Assembly: GCF_004310295.1 (NCBI RefSeq)
Contig: NZ_SISB01000004.1
Span: 1-64,000 of the forward strand
Source: Pseudomonas sp. BGI-2
GTDB taxonomy: Bacteria > Pseudomonadota > Gammaproteobacteria > Pseudomonadales > Pseudomonadaceae
Direction: 5' to 3'
DNA length: 64,000 bases
A program made the position numbers and the translations under genes. The stretch's first letter is position 1; each line of letters starts with the position of its first letter. Below the pieces are notes generated by a model. The model had not been told where the DNA came from. It saw nothing but the letters and a program-made list of their open reading frames with translations, and did not search any database. This document shows positions 16,892 to 30,271 of the stretch, piece after piece.

Positions 16892-18244
16892 ATGAGCGCG
16901 CTCTATATGATTGTCGGCACCCTGGTTGCATTGGGCGTGCTGGTCACCTTCCACGAATTCGGCCATTTCTGGGTCGCACGTCGCTGTGGAGTCAAAGTGC
17001 TGCGTTTCTCCGTGGGCTTCGGCATGCCACTGCTGCGTTGGCACGACAAGAAAGGCACAGAGTTTGTGGTGGCGGCCATTCCGTTGGGCGGCTACGTGAA
17101 GATGCTCGACGAGCGCGAAGGCGAAGTGCCGGCCGATCAGGTCGAACAATCCTTCAATCGCAAATCTGTCCGTCAGCGTATTGCCATCGTGGCCGCGGGA
17201 CCGATCGCCAACTTTCTATTGGCAATGGTGTTTTTCTGGGTGCTGGCCATGCTCGGCAGCGAGCAGGTGCGGCCGGTCATCGGCGCGGTCGAATCCGGCA
17301 GCATCGCTGCCAAGGCCGGTCTGGGTGCCGGTCAGGAAATCATTGCCATCGATGGCGAGCCGACTTCCGGCTGGGCCTCAGTGAATCTGCAACTGGTCCG
17401 TCGTCTTGGCGAGAGCGGTACTCTTCAATTGTTGGTGCGTGAGCAAGGTTCCACGGCAGATTCACCGCGTGAGCTGATGCTGGATAAATGGCTCAAGGGC
17501 GCAGACGAGCCGGATCCTATCCGTTCGTTGGGTATTCGCCCGTGGCGTCCGGCGCTGCCGCCCGTGTTGGCCGAACTTGATCCGAAAGGGCCGGCACAGG
17601 CTGCGGGCCTGAAGACCGGTGATCGGCTGTTGGCCCTCGACGGTAAGTCACTTGATGACTGGCAACAGGTGGTCGACACGGTCCGTATGCATCCGGATAC
17701 CAAAATCATGCTGCGCGTTGAGCGTGATGGTGCTCAAATCGACGTCCCTGTGACTTTGGCCGCTCGCGGCGAGAAAAAGGCGCCTACCGGTTACATGGGC
17801 GCCGGGGTGAAAGCGGTCGATTGGCCGCCAGAGATGATTCGCGAAGTCAGTTATGGCCCGTTGGCCGCAATTGGCGAGGGTGCTCGACGCACCTGGACCA
17901 TGAGTGTACTGACCCTCGATTCGCTCAAGAAAATGTTGTTCGGTGAGCTCTCGGTAAAAAACTTGAGTGGACCGATAACCATTGCTAAAGTGGCGGGCGC
18001 TTCTGCCCAGTCGGGTGTCGCTGATTTCCTGAATTTCCTTGCTTATCTGAGTATTAGCCTGGGGGTTCTGAATTTGTTGCCCATTCCTGTACTGGATGGG
18101 GGACATTTGTTGTTTTATCTGATCGAGTGGGCGCGTGGTCGTCCCTTGTCAGATCGGGTGCAGGGTTGGGGGATACAGATCGGTATCAGTTTGGTGGTCG
18201 GGGTGATGTTGCTTGCTCTGGTCAATGATTTGGGCCGTCTGTAA
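16892..18244 (+). CDS. rseP: Site-2 protease RseP (MucP)
   Basis: This is an inner-membrane zinc protease that cleaves the anti-sigma factor (RseA/MucA) inside the membrane to release the envelope-stress sigma factor. The zinc motif HEFGH is at residues 21-25 in the first membrane span. The second site PVLDGGHLLFYLIE is near residue 400. Two PDZ domains lie in the periplasmic middle, with the PDZ-like cores GSIAAKAGLGAGQEIIAIDG and DPKGPAQAAGLKTGDRLLAL. At 450 residues it has the normal length. It lies directly upstream of bamA, the classic order. Confidence 0.96.
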   Translation: MSALYMIVGTLVALGVLVTFHEFGHFWVARRCGVKVLRFSVGFGMPLLRWHDKKGTEFVVAAIPLGGYVKMLDEREGEVPADQVEQSFNRKSVRQRIAIVAAGPIANFLLAMVFFWVLAMLGSEQVRPVIGAVESGSIAAKAGLGAGQEIIAIDGEPTSGWASVNLQLVRRLGESGTLQLLVREQGSTADSPRELMLDKWLKGADEPDPIRSLGIRPWRPALPPVLAELDPKGPAQAAGLKTGDRLLALDGKSLDDWQQVVDTVRMHPDTKIMLRVERDGAQIDVPVTLAARGEKKAPTGYMGAGVKAVDWPPEMIREVSYGPLAAIGEGARRTWTMSVLTLDSLKKMLFGELSVKNLSGPITIAKVAGASAQSGVADFLNFLAYLSISLGVLNLLPIPVLDGGHLLFYLIEWARGRPLSDRVQGWGIQIGISLVVGVMLLALVNDLGRL

Positions 18245-18318
18245 CACTTCGCTGAATTGCGAATCTGCCGCATTTTGCGGCAGTTTGTTTATTGCCAGTT
18301 GGAATAAGAAAGGACTTC

Positions 18319-20694
18319 ATGAAACGTCTGCTGCTAACTGCGGTTCTCACCGTATTGATGATCGCCGAAGTTCACGCCGAGTCCTTCACTATCTCTGATA
18401 TTCGCGTCAATGGCCTCCAGCGGGTCTCCGCGGGTAGCGTCTTTGGTGCTTTGCCGTTAAACGTCGGTGAACAGGCGGATGATCGTCGCCTGGTGGAATC
18501 CACTCGTGCGCTGTTCAAAACCGGGTTCTTTCAAGATATCCAGCTGGGCCGCGATGGCAACGTCCTGGTCATCACGGTAGTCGAGCGTCCGTCGGTCGCC
18601 AGTATCGAGATCGAAGGTAACAAGGCGATCTCTACTGAAGACCTGATGAAGGGCCTCAAACAATCCGGTCTGGCCGAAGGCGAAATCTTCCAGCGCGCCA
18701 CCCTCGAAGGTGTCCGCAACGAACTGCAGCGCCAATATGTCGCCCAGGGTCGATACTCGGCTACCGTCGACACCGAAGTGGTGCCGCAGCCGCGTAACCG
18801 CGTCGGCCTGAAGGTCAATATCAACGAAGGCACCGTTGCGGCTATCCAGCACATCAACGTGGTGGGTAACACGGTCTTCCCTGATGAAGACCTGATCGAC
18901 CTGTTTGAATTGAAGACCACCAACTGGTTGTCGTTCTTCAAGAACGATGACAAGTACGCTCGTGAAAAACTGTCGGGTGACCTGGAGCGTCTGCGCTCCT
19001 ACTACCTGGACCGTGGCTATATCAACATGGATATCGCTTCGACCCAGGTGTCCATTACCCCGGACAAGAAACACGTCTACATCACCGTCAACGTCAGCGA
19101 AGGCGAGAAATACACCGTTCGTGACGTCAAGCTGAGCGGCGACCTGAAAGTCCCTGAAGACCAGGTCAAGTCCCTGCTGCTGGTTCAGAAAGGCCAAGTG
19201 TTCTCGCGCAAGCTGATGACCACCACGTCCGAGCTGATCACCCGCCGCCTGGGCAACGAGGGCTACACCTTCGCCAACGTCAATGGTGTGCCTCAGCCTA
19301 ACGATGAAGACCACACGGTCGACATCACTTTCGCAGTCGATCCGGGCAAGCGTGCTTACGTCAACCGCATCAACTTCCGCGGCAACACCAAGTCCGAAGA
19401 CGAAGTGCTGCGCCGTGAAATGCGTCAGATGGAAGGCGGCTGGGCTTCGACCTACCTGATCGACCAATCCAAGACCCGTCTTGAGCGTCTGGGCTTCTTC
19501 AAGGAAGTCAACGTTGAAACACCTGCTGTACCGGGTGTCGATGACCAGGTTGACGTGAACTACAGCGTTGAAGAGCAGGCTTCCGGTTCGATCACCGCTA
19601 GCGTCGGTTTCGCTCAAAGCGCCGGTCTGATCCTCGGTGGTTCGATCACTCAGAACAACTTCCTGGGTACCGGTAACAAGGTCAGCGTCGGTTTGACCCG
19701 CAGTGAATACCAGAGCCGCTATAACTTCGGTTATGTCGACCCGTACTGGACGGCTGATGGCGTGAGCCTGGGTTACAACGCTTTCTATCGCACCACCGAT
19801 TACGATGACCTCGATGTCGACGTAGCCAGCTATGCCGTAGACAGCCTGGGTGCTGGCGTTAACGTCGGTTACCCGATCAGCGAGACGTCGCGCCTGACCT
19901 TCGGTCTGAGCGTGCAACAGGACAAGATCAAGACTGGTCAGTACACCGTTGACGAGATTTTTGACTTCGTAAACAAGGAAGGCGACAACTACCTGAACTT
20001 CAAGGCGTCGGCCGGCTGGTCCGAGTCCACCCTGAACAAAGGCGTTTTGGCGACCCGTGGACGTTCCCAGAGCCTGACACTGGAAACCACTACGCCTGGC
20101 AGCGACCTGTCGTTCTTCAAAGTTGATTACCGTGGCCAGTTGTTCCAGCCATTGTCTGAAAACTACACCGTGCGTCTGCACACCGAACTGGGCTACGGCG
20201 ACGGTTACGGTTCGACCGACGGCTTGCCGTTCTATGAAAACTACTATGCTGGTGGTTTCAACTCGGTTCGTGGCTTCAAGGACAGCACCCTGGGTCCGCG
20301 CAGTACACCTAGTCGTGGTACAAACCCGGGTACATTGGCCGATCCGGACCAGGATCCACTGCCATTTGGTGGCAACGTCCTGATCCAGGGTGGTGCAGAG
20401 CTTCTGTTCCCTCTGCCGTTCGTCAAGGATCAACGCTCCCTGCGTACTTCGGTATTCTGGGATGTGGGTAACGTTTTTGACTCACAGTGCAAAGACACCA
20501 CCAATGCAAACGGTTCGGCGTCCAACACAAAGTGCAACGACATCAGTCTGAGCAACTTGGCCAGTTCCGTCGGTGTGGGCGTGACCTGGGTCACCGCACT
20601 GGGTCCTCTGAGCTTCGCGTTGGCCATGCCCATCAAGAAACCGGATGACGCTGAGACTCAAGTGTTCCAATTCTCTCTTGGTCAGACGTTCTAA
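18319..20694 (+). CDS. bamA: Outer membrane protein assembly factor BamA
   Basis: BamA is the core of the BAM complex that folds beta-barrels into the outer membrane. I chose the ATG at 18319 because it gives a clean signal peptide, MKRLLLTAVLTVLMIAEVHA, and AAAGGA lies just upstream; the frame stays open to a TTG at 18292. The 791-residue protein has five periplasmic POTRA domains (about 22-420). The C-terminal barrel holds the conserved GGFNSVRGFKDSTLGPR loop (the RGF motif) and ends in phenylalanine (LGQTF), the usual barrel signal. skp, the periplasmic chaperone for its clients, follows. Confidence 0.97.
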   Translation: MKRLLLTAVLTVLMIAEVHAESFTISDIRVNGLQRVSAGSVFGALPLNVGEQADDRRLVESTRALFKTGFFQDIQLGRDGNVLVITVVERPSVASIEIEGNKAISTEDLMKGLKQSGLAEGEIFQRATLEGVRNELQRQYVAQGRYSATVDTEVVPQPRNRVGLKVNINEGTVAAIQHINVVGNTVFPDEDLIDLFELKTTNWLSFFKNDDKYAREKLSGDLERLRSYYLDRGYINMDIASTQVSITPDKKHVYITVNVSEGEKYTVRDVKLSGDLKVPEDQVKSLLLVQKGQVFSRKLMTTTSELITRRLGNEGYTFANVNGVPQPNDEDHTVDITFAVDPGKRAYVNRINFRGNTKSEDEVLRREMRQMEGGWASTYLIDQSKTRLERLGFFKEVNVETPAVPGVDDQVDVNYSVEEQASGSITASVGFAQSAGLILGGSITQNNFLGTGNKVSVGLTRSEYQSRYNFGYVDPYWTADGVSLGYNAFYRTTDYDDLDVDVASYAVDSLGAGVNVGYPISETSRLTFGLSVQQDKIKTGQYTVDEIFDFVNKEGDNYLNFKASAGWSESTLNKGVLATRGRSQSLTLETTTPGSDLSFFKVDYRGQLFQPLSENYTVRLHTELGYGDGYGSTDGLPFYENYYAGGFNSVRGFKDSTLGPRSTPSRGTNPGTLADPDQDPLPFGGNVLIQGGAELLFPLPFVKDQRSLRTSVFWDVGNVFDSQCKDTTNANGSASNTKCNDISLSNLASSVGVGVTWVTALGPLSFALAMPIKKPDDAETQVFQFSLGQTF

Positions 20695-20739
20695 GCGTCT
20701 GCCCCACAATAACGACAATGGATTTTGTAGGAGTGCATC

Positions 20740-21243
20740 GTGCGTAAGTTGACTCAATTGGTTCTCCTGGCGACCTTACTGGTAGCAGGTCCGGCTTTTG
20801 CCGACATGAAAATCGCCGTTCTGAACTATCAGATGGCCCTGCTGGAATCCGACGCGGCCAAGAAATACGCCGTGGATGCCGAGAAAAAGTTCGGCCCGCA
20901 ACTGTCCAAGCTCAAGACTCTGGAAAGCAGCGCCAAAGGCATCCAGGACCGTCTGATGGCGGGCGGCGACAAGATGCAGCAAGGCGAGCGTGAACGCCTT
21001 GAGCTCGAGTTCAAGCAAAAGGCCCGTGACTTCCAGTTCCAGTCCAAGGAACTGAACGAAGCGAAAGCCGTTGCCGACCGTGAAATGCTGAAGCAGCTCA
21101 AGCCGAAACTGGACAGCGCTGTGGAAGAAGTCATCAAGAAAGGTGCTTTTGACCTGGTCTTCGAGCGTGGCGCAGTGATTGATGTCAAACCTCAGTACGA
21201 CATCACTCGCCAGGTTATCGAGCGCATGAATCAGCTGAAGTAA
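20740..21243 (+). CDS. skp: Periplasmic chaperone Skp/OmpH
   Basis: Skp is a trimeric periplasmic holdase that carries unfolded outer-membrane proteins to BAM. The 167-residue precursor has a signal peptide (MRKLTQLVLLATLLVAGPAFA) followed by MKIAVLNYQMALLESDAAK. It then forms a long charged helical tentacle region rich in Lys, Glu and Gln. The start is GTG, preceded by TAGGAG. It sits between bamA and lpxD as in most gammaproteobacteria. Confidence 0.94.
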   Translation: MRKLTQLVLLATLLVAGPAFADMKIAVLNYQMALLESDAAKKYAVDAEKKFGPQLSKLKTLESSAKGIQDRLMAGGDKMQQGERERLELEFKQKARDFQFQSKELNEAKAVADREMLKQLKPKLDSAVEEVIKKGAFDLVFERGAVIDVKPQYDITRQVIERMNQLK

Positions 21244-21246
21244 TCC

Positions 21247-22302
21247 ATGACAGCGACTATAAAGCTCGGCCAATTGGCCGAGTTCCTCGGCGCCACGCTA
21301 CGTGGCGACCCGGAGAAAGAAATTACTGGGCTAGCCACTTTGCAAGAGGCTGGCCCAGCTCAGTTGAGCTTTCTCGCAAACCCCCAATACCGTAAATACC
21401 TGGTGGACTGCCGGGCCGCAGCCCTGTTGCTGAAGGCCGCTGACGCTGAGGGTTTTGCCGGCGATGCATTGGTGGTGCCTGATCCTTATCTGGCCTACGC
21501 ACGTATTTCCCATCTGTTCGATCCCAAGCCCAAGGCGCCTGCCGGTATTCACCCGACTGCGGTAGTGGCTGTGGACGCAGTGGTTGATCCGGCGGCGAGC
21601 ATCGGTGCCTTTGCGGTGATCGAAAGCGGCGCGCGTATCGCCGCTGGTGTGACCGTGGGTGCGCATTGCTTCATCGGTGCCCGTTGCGAAATCGGCGAGG
21701 GCGGCTGGCTGGCCCCGCGGGTCACGCTGTACCACGACGTGCGCATCGGCAAACGGGTCGTGATCCAGTCCGGTGCAGTGCTGGGTGGAGAAGGCTTCGG
21801 TTTTGCCAACGAGAAGGGTGTCTGGCAGAAAATCGCCCAGATCGGTGGTGTGTTGGTTGGTGATGATGTGGAGATTGGCGTAAATACCGCTATCGACCGC
21901 GGCGCGCTGGCCGATACCGTCTTGGGTAACGGTGTGAAGCTCGACAATCAGATTCAGATCGCCCACAACGTGCAGGTCGGTGATCACACCGCCATGGCCG
22001 CATGTGTGGGGATCTCCGGCAGCACCAAAATCGGCAAGCATTGCATGCTCGCCGGTGGCGTAGGGCTGGTGGGGCATATCGAAATTTGCGACAACGTTTT
22101 TATCACCGGGATGACCATGGTGACCCACTCGATTACCGAAAAGGGTTCCTATTCTTCCGGTACGGCAATGCAGCCAGCAGCCGAATGGCGCAAAAGCGCG
22201 GCCCGTATCCGTCAGCTCGATGACATCGCGCGACGTTTGCGACAGCTGGAAAAGCGTGTAGGGGACGTGACCCCTGACGGTAATGCTTCATCAGATGGCT
22301 GA
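21247..22302 (+). CDS. lpxD: UDP-3-O-(3-hydroxyacyl)glucosamine N-acyltransferase
   Basis: LpxD adds the second 3-hydroxyacyl chain in lipid A synthesis, using acyl-ACP. The 351-residue protein has an N-terminal uridine-binding domain (with [15 protein letters not shown]) and a long hexapeptide-repeat beta helix. The catalytic histidine is expected in the [20 protein letters not shown] segment. A C-terminal helix follows. It begins 3 bases after skp ends. Confidence 0.96.
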   Translation: MTATIKLGQLAEFLGATLRGDPEKEITGLATLQEAGPAQLSFLANPQYRKYLVDCRAAALLLKAADAEGFAGDALVVPDPYLAYARISHLFDPKPKAPAGIHPTAVVAVDAVVDPAASIGAFAVIESGARIAAGVTVGAHCFIGARCEIGEGGWLAPRVTLYHDVRIGKRVVIQSGAVLGGEGFGFANEKGVWQKIAQIGGVLVGDDVEIGVNTAIDRGALADTVLGNGVKLDNQIQIAHNVQVGDHTAMAACVGISGSTKIGKHCMLAGGVGLVGHIEICDNVFITGMTMVTHSITEKGSYSSGTAMQPAAEWRKSAARIRQLDDIARRLRQLEKRVGDVTPDGNASSDG

Positions 22303-22410
22303 TACCATTTCCATATCAAGTGTGCACAGCCGCTAGACTGCCTCCTTGATTTGCTAGAGGGGTGCGCGTCAGTCGCGCGCTCCCAATCTTTACATAGGCT
22401 TCCCCCCGAA

Positions 22411-22851
22411 ATGATGGACATCAACGAGATTCGCGAATACCTGCCTCACCGTTACCCGTTCCTGCTGGTGGACCGGGTCGTGGATCTGGATGTGGAAGGC
22501 AAGCGCATTCGCGCCTACAAGAATGTCAGCATCAACGAACCGTTCTTCAATGGTCACTTCCCTGCGCATCCAATCATGCCGGGCGTGTTGATCATCGAAG
22601 CGATGGCTCAGGCTGCCGGTATCCTTGGCTTCAAAATGCTCGACGTGAAGCCCGCCGACGGCACGCTTTACTACTTCGTCGGCTCCGACAAGCTGCGTTT
22701 TCGCCAGCCCGTCACCCCAGGCGATCAGTTGATCCTCGAAGCCCGCTTCATCAGCTGCAAGCGCCAAATCTGGAAGTTCGAGTGCCAGGCTTCGGTCGAT
22801 GGCAAACCAGTCTGCTCCGCTGAAATCATCTGCGCGGAACGCAAACTATGA
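22411..22851 (+). CDS. fabZ: 3-hydroxyacyl-ACP dehydratase FabZ
   Basis: FabZ dehydrates 3-hydroxyacyl-ACP in fatty acid elongation and competes with LpxA for 3-hydroxyacyl-ACP. I chose the ATG at 22411 (protein [20 protein letters not shown], 146 residues), which matches the family N-terminus. An open frame extends 20 codons further but lacks homology. The active-site segment [19 protein letters not shown] holds the catalytic histidine, with the glutamate in [11 protein letters not shown]. Its stop overlaps lpxA by 4 bases. Confidence 0.96.
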   Translation: MMDINEIREYLPHRYPFLLVDRVVDLDVEGKRIRAYKNVSINEPFFNGHFPAHPIMPGVLIIEAMAQAAGILGFKMLDVKPADGTLYYFVGSDKLRFRQPVTPGDQLILEARFISCKRQIWKFECQASVDGKPVCSAEIICAERKL

Positions 22852-23624
22852 GTTTGATTGACCCTCGCGCAATCATCGATCCGACGGCCGTCCTGGCCGA
22901 AGGTGTCGAGGTCGGCCCATGGTCGATCGTCGGCGCAGGTGTGGAAATCGGCGAGGGGACAGTGATCGGGCCGCATGTGATTCTCAAGGGCCCGACCCGA
23001 ATCGGTAAGCATAACCGCATCTACCAGTTTTCTTCGGTAGGTGAGGACACGCCCGATCTGAAATACAAAGGTGAAGAAACCCGCCTGGTCATCGGTGACC
23101 ACAACGTCATCCGTGAAGGCGTGACGATTCACCGCGGGACCGTTCAGGACCGTTCAGAAACGACCCTGGGCGATCACAACCTGATCATGGCCTATGCCCA
23201 CATCGGCCACGACAGCGTGATCGGCAACCACTGCATCCTGGTCAACAACACAGCGTTGGCGGGTCATGTGCACGTGGAAGACTGGGCGATCCTGTCCGGT
23301 TTCACCCTGGTCCACCAGTATTGCCACATCGGCGCCCACAGCTTTTCCGGCATGGGTACCGCCATTGGCAAGGACGTTCCAGCGTACGTCACGGTGTTTG
23401 GCAACCCCGCCGAAGCGCGCAGCATGAACTTCGAAGGCATGCGACGTCGTGGTTTCAGCGAAGACGCGATCCACGCCCTGCGTCGTGCCTATAAGGTGGT
23501 TTACCGCCAGGGCCTGACGGTTGAACAGGCACTCGCCGAATTGGCCGAACCTTCGGACCAGTTCCCGGAAGTCGCGGTGTTCCGTGATTCCATCCAGTCT
23601 TCGACCCGCGGCATCACACGTTAA
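22848..23624 (+). CDS. lpxA: UDP-N-acetylglucosamine acyltransferase
   Basis: LpxA performs the first step of lipid A synthesis, moving a 3-hydroxyacyl chain to UDP-GlcNAc. The 258-residue protein is mainly hexapeptide repeats forming a left-handed beta helix. The catalytic histidine region is [19 protein letters not shown]. The C-terminal helical domain contains the [12 protein letters not shown] motif. It is coupled to fabZ (ATGA) and followed 2 bases later by lpxB. Confidence 0.97.
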   Translation: MSLIDPRAIIDPTAVLAEGVEVGPWSIVGAGVEIGEGTVIGPHVILKGPTRIGKHNRIYQFSSVGEDTPDLKYKGEETRLVIGDHNVIREGVTIHRGTVQDRSETTLGDHNLIMAYAHIGHDSVIGNHCILVNNTALAGHVHVEDWAILSGFTLVHQYCHIGAHSFSGMGTAIGKDVPAYVTVFGNPAEARSMNFEGMRRRGFSEDAIHALRRAYKVVYRQGLTVEQALAELAEPSDQFPEVAVFRDSIQSSTRGITR

Positions 23625-23626
23625 TC

Positions 23627-24757
23627 ATGGCTAATTTGCGTATTGCGCTGGTGGCGGGTGAGGCTTCCGGTGACATTCTGGGCGCGGGTCTCATGCGCGC
23701 ACTCAAAGCTCAGCATCCGGCGGTAGAGTTCATCGGTGTCGGTGGCCCGCTGATGCAGGCCGAAGGCCTGACTTCGTATTTCCCGATGGAACGTCTTTCG
23801 GTCATGGGCCTGGTGGAAGTACTGGGTCGATTGCGCGAGCTGATGGCGCGTCGCAAAAAGCTGATTGCCGACCTGATCGCCGAAAAGCCGGATGCGTTTA
23901 TCGGCATCGATGCCCCGGACTTCAACCTCAATATCGAACTCAAGCTGCGTCAGGCCGGGATCAAGACCGTGCATTACGTCAGCCCGTCGGTGTGGGCGTG
24001 GCGGCAGAAGCGGGTGCTGAAGATTCGCGAAGGCTGCGACCTGATGCTGACGCTGTTTCCGTTCGAAGCGAAGTTCTATGAAGCGAAGGGCGTGCCGGTG
24101 CGGTTTGTCGGGCACACCCTGGCCGATGCGATCCCCCTCGAAGCTGATCGTTGCGCCGCGCGCGCCGAACTCGGTTTGCCTGATGGACCATTGGTTGCGC
24201 TGATGCCGGGCAGTCGCGGTGGCGAAGTCGGGCGCCTGGGCGCGTTGTTCCTCGATACCGCCGAGCGTTTGCGCGCCATGCGCCCAGGCGTGCGGTTCAT
24301 TATTCCGTGTGCCAGCCCTCAGCGCCGCGCGCAGCTTGAAGAGTTGCTCGCCGGTCGCGACCTGCCGCTGACCTTGCTTGACGGCAAATCTCATCTGGCG
24401 CTTGCAGCCTGCGACGCGGTGTTGATTGCCTCCGGAACGGCGACCCTCGAGGCGCTGTTGTACAAGCGGCCGATGGTCGTCGCTTATCGTCTGGCGCCGC
24501 TGACGTTCTGGATTCTCAAGCGCATGGTCAAGAGCCCCTACATCTCGTTGCCGAACCTGCTGGCCCAGCGCTTGTTGGTGCCCGAGTTGCTGCAGGATGA
24601 TGCGACGGTTGAAGCGCTGGCCCAGACGTTGTCGCCACTGATCGCAGGTGGCGAGGAACAGACCCGTGGCTTCGATGAAATCCACCGTACCTTGCGTCTG
24701 GATGCCTCAAATCAGGCAGCGGACGCAGTACTGAATCTGATCGGCAAAACACAATGA
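23627..24757 (+). CDS. lpxB: Lipid-A-disaccharide synthase
   Basis: LpxB is a membrane-associated GT19 glycosyltransferase that joins UDP-diacylglucosamine and lipid X into the lipid A disaccharide. The 376-residue protein shows the N-terminal [15 protein letters not shown] motif. [15 protein letters not shown] lies in the middle, and [19 protein letters not shown] forms the nucleotide site. It overlaps rnhB by 4 bases. Confidence 0.96.
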   Translation: MANLRIALVAGEASGDILGAGLMRALKAQHPAVEFIGVGGPLMQAEGLTSYFPMERLSVMGLVEVLGRLRELMARRKKLIADLIAEKPDAFIGIDAPDFNLNIELKLRQAGIKTVHYVSPSVWAWRQKRVLKIREGCDLMLTLFPFEAKFYEAKGVPVRFVGHTLADAIPLEADRCAARAELGLPDGPLVALMPGSRGGEVGRLGALFLDTAERLRAMRPGVRFIIPCASPQRRAQLEELLAGRDLPLTLLDGKSHLALAACDAVLIASGTATLEALLYKRPMVVAYRLAPLTFWILKRMVKSPYISLPNLLAQRLLVPELLQDDATVEALAQTLSPLIAGGEEQTRGFDEIHRTLRLDASNQAADAVLNLIGKTQ

Positions 24758-25392
24758 CAAAAGCACTACAGATGGGTCTCGATTTCACCTTGGTCGCTGA
24801 AGTCGAAGAATTGGTTGCCGGCGTTGACGAAGTCGGCCGCGGCCCGCTGTGTGGTGCCGTGGTGACAGCCGCTGTGATTCTCGATCCGAACCGGCCCATT
24901 CTCGGTCTGAACGATTCGAAGAAGCTCACCGAAGCCCGCCGCGAAAAGCTCTACGATGAAATCTGCGAAAAAGCCTTGAGCTGGTGCATCGCCCGGGCTG
25001 AAGTCGAAGAAATCGATGAGTTGAACATTCTGCATGCCACCATGCTGGCCATGCAGCGCGCGATCGAAGGCCTGCACATCCAGCCGAAACTGGCGATGAT
25101 CGATGGCAACCGTTGCCCGAAACTGTCCATGCGCGCCGAAGCGGTGGTGCAGGGCGACGGCAAGGTGCCGGCCATCGCTGCGGCATCGATCCTGGCCAAA
25201 GTCAGTCGTGACCGTGAAATGGCTGCTTTCGAATTGATTTACCCGGGTTACGGCATCGGTGGACACAAAGGTTACCCGACACCCGTTCATCTGGAAGCCT
25301 TGTCACGGCTGGGCCCGACCCCGATTCACCGTCGTTCGTTCGCCCCGGTACGCCTGGCTTATGAGGCGCGGGAAAACCTGATCGAGAGTTAG
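24754..25392 (+). CDS. rnhB: Ribonuclease HII
   Basis: RNase HII nicks RNA-DNA hybrids and single ribonucleotides in DNA. The 212-residue protein shows the catalytic [10 protein letters not shown] motif (Asp-Glu), followed by [15 protein letters not shown]. The later metal ligand is in [13 protein letters not shown], with the [12 protein letters not shown] loop behind it. It is coupled to lpxB and followed by dnaE, as in other gammaproteobacteria. Confidence 0.96.
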   Translation: MTKALQMGLDFTLVAEVEELVAGVDEVGRGPLCGAVVTAAVILDPNRPILGLNDSKKLTEARREKLYDEICEKALSWCIARAEVEEIDELNILHATMLAMQRAIEGLHIQPKLAMIDGNRCPKLSMRAEAVVQGDGKVPAIAAASILAKVSRDREMAAFELIYPGYGIGGHKGYPTPVHLEALSRLGPTPIHRRSFAPVRLAYEARENLIES

Positions 25393-25414
25393 TTGCGAGG
25401 CTGATGTTTTCGCC

Positions 25415-25501
25415 AAGGCCCGGTACAATCCGGCGTTTTAAAGCGTAGCGAGCGCAGGCTTACCAAGCGCAGTAGCTTTAAACGCCGGATTTCCGGGCCT
25501 T
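25415..25501. repeat. Nested inverted repeat in the dnaE upstream region
   Basis: Outer arms AAGGCCCGG (25415-25423) and CCGGGCCTT (25493-25501) enclose inner arms CCGGCGTTTTAAAGC (25430-25444) and GCTTTAAACGCCGG (25475-25488). Between the left arms sits TACAAT (25424-25429), a possible -10 box. The region could be a cruciform, a 5' UTR hairpin for dnaE or an end signal for rnhB. Confidence 0.6.
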
Positions 25502-25531
25502 GTTGTTTTCATGACTTTACGCAGGATCACT

Positions 25532-29053
<3,522 letters not shown>

Positions 29054-29192
29054 CGGTCAGGTTCCACCGAAGGCCCTGATCTCGACCTGAATTTTTAATC
29101 TCGACCTGAACGCGCCTGTCCCTTAAGGTAGGGCGCGAATAGACAACCGGCCGGCCCAAGCTCTCTTGGACGTCGACCCAAGACGGACGCCT

Positions 29193-30140
29193 ATGAACCC
29201 GAATTTTCTAGATTTCGAACAGCCGATCGCCGACCTGCAAGCCAAGATCGAAGAGTTGCGCTTGGTCGGTAACGACAATTCGCTGAATATCGGCGATGAG
29301 ATCTCCCGCCTGCAGGACAAAAGCAGCACGCTGACCGAAGACATCTTTGGCAAGCTGACCAGCTGGCAGATCGCACGTCTCGCGCGTCACCCGAAACGTC
29401 CGTACACCCTGGACTACATCGAACACATCTTCACCGAGTTCGATGAACTGCACGGCGACCGTCACTTCTCCGACGACGCTGCGATCGTTGGCGGCATTGC
29501 CCGTCTGGACGATCAGCCGGTGATGATCATCGGTCATCAGAAAGGCCGTGAAGTGCGCGAGAAAGTTCGCCGCAACTTCGGCATGCCGCGTCCGGAAGGC
29601 TACCGCAAGGCGTGCCGCCTGATGGAAATGGCCGAACGTTTCAAAATGCCGATCCTGACCTTCATCGACACCCCGGGCGCTTACCCTGGCATCGACGCTG
29701 AAGAGCGCAACCAGAGCGAAGCGATTGCCTGGAACCTGCGCGTCATGGCTCGTCTGAAAACCCCAATCATCGCCACCGTGATCGGTGAAGGTGGTTCTGG
29801 TGGCGCTCTGGCGATCGGCGTTTGCGATCAGCTGAACATGCTGCAGTACTCGACCTACGCGGTGATCTCGCCGGAAGGTTGCGCCTCGATTCTGTGGAAA
29901 ACCGCCGAGAAAGCGCCGGACGCTGCTGAAGCCATGGGTATCACCGCCGAGCGCCTGAAAGGCCTGGGCATCGTCGACAAGGTGATCGGCGAGCCGCTGG
30001 GCGGCGCTCATCGTGATCCTGCGACTGCGGCGGCATCGATCCGTGCCGAGCTGAGCTCGCAACTGGCGATGTTGAAGAAGTTCGATAACGAAGCGCTGCT
30101 GGCCCGTCGTTACGAGCGTCTGATGAGCTACGGTCTCTGA
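29193..30140 (+). CDS. accA: Acetyl-CoA carboxylase carboxyltransferase subunit alpha
   Basis: AccA pairs with AccD to move carboxyl from biotin-BCCP to acetyl-CoA, giving malonyl-CoA for fatty acid synthesis. I chose the ATG at 29193 (protein [20 protein letters not shown], 315 residues). An in-frame ATG nine codons upstream is less likely. The crotonase-like core includes [20 protein letters not shown] and the [12 protein letters not shown] oxyanion segment. It follows dnaE, a widespread arrangement. Confidence 0.97.
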   Translation: MNPNFLDFEQPIADLQAKIEELRLVGNDNSLNIGDEISRLQDKSSTLTEDIFGKLTSWQIARLARHPKRPYTLDYIEHIFTEFDELHGDRHFSDDAAIVGGIARLDDQPVMIIGHQKGREVREKVRRNFGMPRPEGYRKACRLMEMAERFKMPILTFIDTPGAYPGIDAEERNQSEAIAWNLRVMARLKTPIIATVIGEGGSGGALAIGVCDQLNMLQYSTYAVISPEGCASILWKTAEKAPDAAEAMGITAERLKGLGIVDKVIGEPLGGAHRDPATAAASIRAELSSQLAMLKKFDNEALLARRYERLMSYGL

Positions 30141-30155
30141 TCTGACCTTGGCTTA

Positions 30156-30250
30156 AATGTGGGAGCGGGCTTGCTCGCGAAGACGGTGTGTCAGTCAACG
30201 ATGATGTTGAATTTGATGGCCTCTTCGCGAGCAAGCCCGCTCCCACATTT
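30156..30250. repeat. REP doublet between accA and tilS
   Basis: AATGTGGGAGCGGGCTTGCT...TCGCGA and its exact complement ending in GCCCGCTCCCACATTT flank a spacer of about 45 bases. The doublet ends 21 bases before the tilS ATG and could end the accA message. Confidence 0.88.
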
Positions 30251-30271
30251 GTTTTGTGTGGAGTGATCGAT

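Noticed and set aside
18457-20433. 658-codon open frame on the minus strand
   Set aside because: It is antisense to bamA, shows no domain I recognise and has no ribosome site.
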